Source of the DNA: Anaerolineaceae bacterium
GTDB lineage: Bacteria; Planctomycetota; Phycisphaerae; FEN-1346; JAACEH01
Reading direction: 5' to 3'
DNA length: 6,918 nt
Assembly: GCA_011682595.1 (NCBI GenBank)
Contig: JAACEH010000094.1
Coordinates: 1-6,918, forward strand
Shown in pieces: positions 6,288 to 6,918 of this stretch (the first letter of the stretch is position 1; each line of letters begins with the position of its first letter). Both the position numbers and the translations under genes were made by a program. Under the pieces are notes generated by a model, which was not told where the DNA came from, did not search any database, and was given only the letters and a program-made list of their open reading frames with translations.

Positions 6288-6918
6288 AGCCCGGCCTCCC
6301 CCTCGACCGTGGCGGGCCGAATGGCTCCGAACGGGCAGGCCTTCCGGCAGAGGCGGCAGTTGATGCAATCGTCCGGGGTAATGGTAACCCGCCGCCAGGC
6401 GACGCGGCTGCACAGTCCGAGCAGCGCCCCGTAAGGACAGAGGAATCGGCAAAAGGGCCGCCCGATGAACGTCGACAGCAGGAGCACGGCTCCGCCGAAC
6501 AGAACGATCGACAGGCGGCCGTCCAGGCGGAATATCGGGGCGAAGGGATCATAGCGGCAGATCAGGAAGGCCGAGTCGGTGGCGGCCATGAGCACCGCCA
6601 GGCCAAGGTAGACAAAGGGCACAAAGCCCAACGGGTATTGCAGCCAGAGCGGCACCCGGACGGCGCGGATCAGCACCAGGTCCTGTATGGCCCCCAGGGC
6701 GCAGACGCCGCTGCAGAACACGCGGCCGAAGAGCAGCGCGAAAATCAGCGGCAGGGCAAAAAGCAGCACCACGGTTATCGGCAACGTGTAAGAGTCGCTG
6801 AACAGGCCCAGGGTGACGTTCTGTATGGCTGCAACGGGACAGACGCAACCGCCGAGGTAGAAGCCGAAGTAAGCAAGCGAGCCGATGCTCAGCCAGCGGA
6901 TGGCCGTGCGGCTGCGCA
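6284..6918 (-). CDS. NosR/NapH-like polytopic [4Fe-4S] membrane protein (5' end cut by the window)
   Basis: The C-terminal 210 residues of a gene whose start lies beyond the right edge; codons run in frame from 6916 with no stop. Positions count from that first visible codon. Seen: four hydrophobic helices (about 7-22, 45-64, 92-112, 135-152); GGCVCPVAAIQN (22-33); GRVFCSGVCALGAIQD (64-79), in which the Pro expected after C72 is Ala; GRPFCRFLCPYG (152-163); and a single [4Fe-4S] motif C184/C187/C190/C194-P near the end. These CX3C(P) and CX2CX2CX3CP patterns define the NosR/NapH/CcoG-type membrane ferredoxins, which move electrons across or along the membrane in denitrification and related pathways. 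With the C-terminus inside, the C68/C72, C156/C160 and terminal clusters are cytoplasmic, on the same side as the cluster of the next protein, and CVCP faces outward. Many relatives have a large extracytoplasmic N-terminal domain, which would be off-window here. The stop overlaps the next start (GTGA). Exact subfamily and substrate are unknown. Confidence 0.88.
   Translation of the reverse strand, partial: RSRTAIRWLSIGSLAYFGFYLGGCVCPVAAIQNVTLGLFSDSYTLPITVVLLFALPLIFALLFGRVFCSGVCALGAIQDLVLIRAVRVPLWLQYPLGFVPFVYLGLAVLMAATDSAFLICRYDPFAPIFRLDGRLSIVLFGGAVLLLSTFIGRPFCRFLCPYGALLGLCSRVAWRRVTITPDDCINCRLCRKACPFGAIRPATVEGEAGL
6295..6299 (-). promoter_or_regulatory. Ribosome binding site of the Fe-S/propeller gene
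   Basis: GGAGG on the minus strand (part of a longer GGGGGAGG), 7 bases before the GTG at 6287. It decides that start: the protein then begins MKTIGQILLLLVLPLAG, a plausible first membrane helix, whereas the longer reading from 6452 would add 55 unlikely residues overlapping the gene before it. Confidence 0.8.

Noticed and set aside
4647..6434. A 595-codon open frame on the plus strand, antisense to the propeller gene
   Set aside because: The same composition effect. The product is Gly/Arg/Ala/Pro rich with no domain, and the opposite strand has helices, a cluster motif and blade repeats.
6288..6452. A longer start for the Fe-S/propeller protein
   Set aside because: The 55 added residues are a shifted reading of the NosR-like gene's C-terminal cluster region. 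GTG at 6287 has GGAGG at 7 bases and gives a clean first helix.
6782..6784. TTG at 6784 as the start of the NosR-like protein
   Set aside because: The same frame continues without a stop to the window edge and encodes a further helix and the GGCVCP motif, so this TTG is an internal Leu codon.

Overview
The window is wall-to-wall coding sequence on the minus strand: five genes, transcribed from right to left. Three consecutive junctions are 4-base stop/start overlaps (GTGA, ATGA, GTGA) and the last is a 6-base gap, so this looks like the interior of one translationally coupled operon. The right end cuts the first gene. The left end stops two bases past the stop codon of the last. There is no intergenic stretch long enough for a promoter, terminator or RNA gene, and I see no tRNA, rRNA, CRISPR array or insertion sequence.

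In transcription order the genes are: (1) a NosR/NapH-like polytopic membrane protein ending in a [4Fe-4S] motif (5' end outside the window); (2) an unusual membrane protein with five predicted helices, one cytoplasmic [4Fe-4S] motif and a C-terminal eight-repeat PQQ/BamB-like beta-propeller predicted to lie outside the cytoplasm; (3) a NuoE/HndA-type [2Fe-2S] subunit; (4) a NuoF subunit of the long HydB/HndC type (thioredoxin-like N-terminus, FMN/NADH core, N3-type cluster, C-terminal 2x[4Fe-4S]); (5) a hybrid with a NuoG-like [2Fe-2S] ferredoxin, a GltD-like Fe-S/FAD module and further cysteine motifs at the C-terminus.

Together they suggest an NADH-oxidising (or NAD+-reducing) diaphorase, NuoEF plus the hybrid subunit, exchanging electrons with two membrane Fe-S proteins, one of which carries a large propeller across the membrane. 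No proton-pumping Complex I subunit, hydrogenase H-cluster domain, molybdopterin domain or haem-binding CXXCH is present, so the terminal electron acceptor or donor is not visible. A catalytic partner may lie just outside either edge.

The most unusual points are the fusion of the Fe-S membrane protein to a propeller, and the loss of the NAD(P)H-binding Rossmann half of the GltD-like module. In its place is a roughly 40-residue spacer whose DNA contains a tight cluster of overlapping palindromes, resembling an in-frame REP-like insertion.

The base composition is G+C rich by eye. The propeller starts with the WPxFRGPxGxG signature common in Planctomycetota proteins, so a planctomycete or PVC relative is my best guess, held with moderate confidence.
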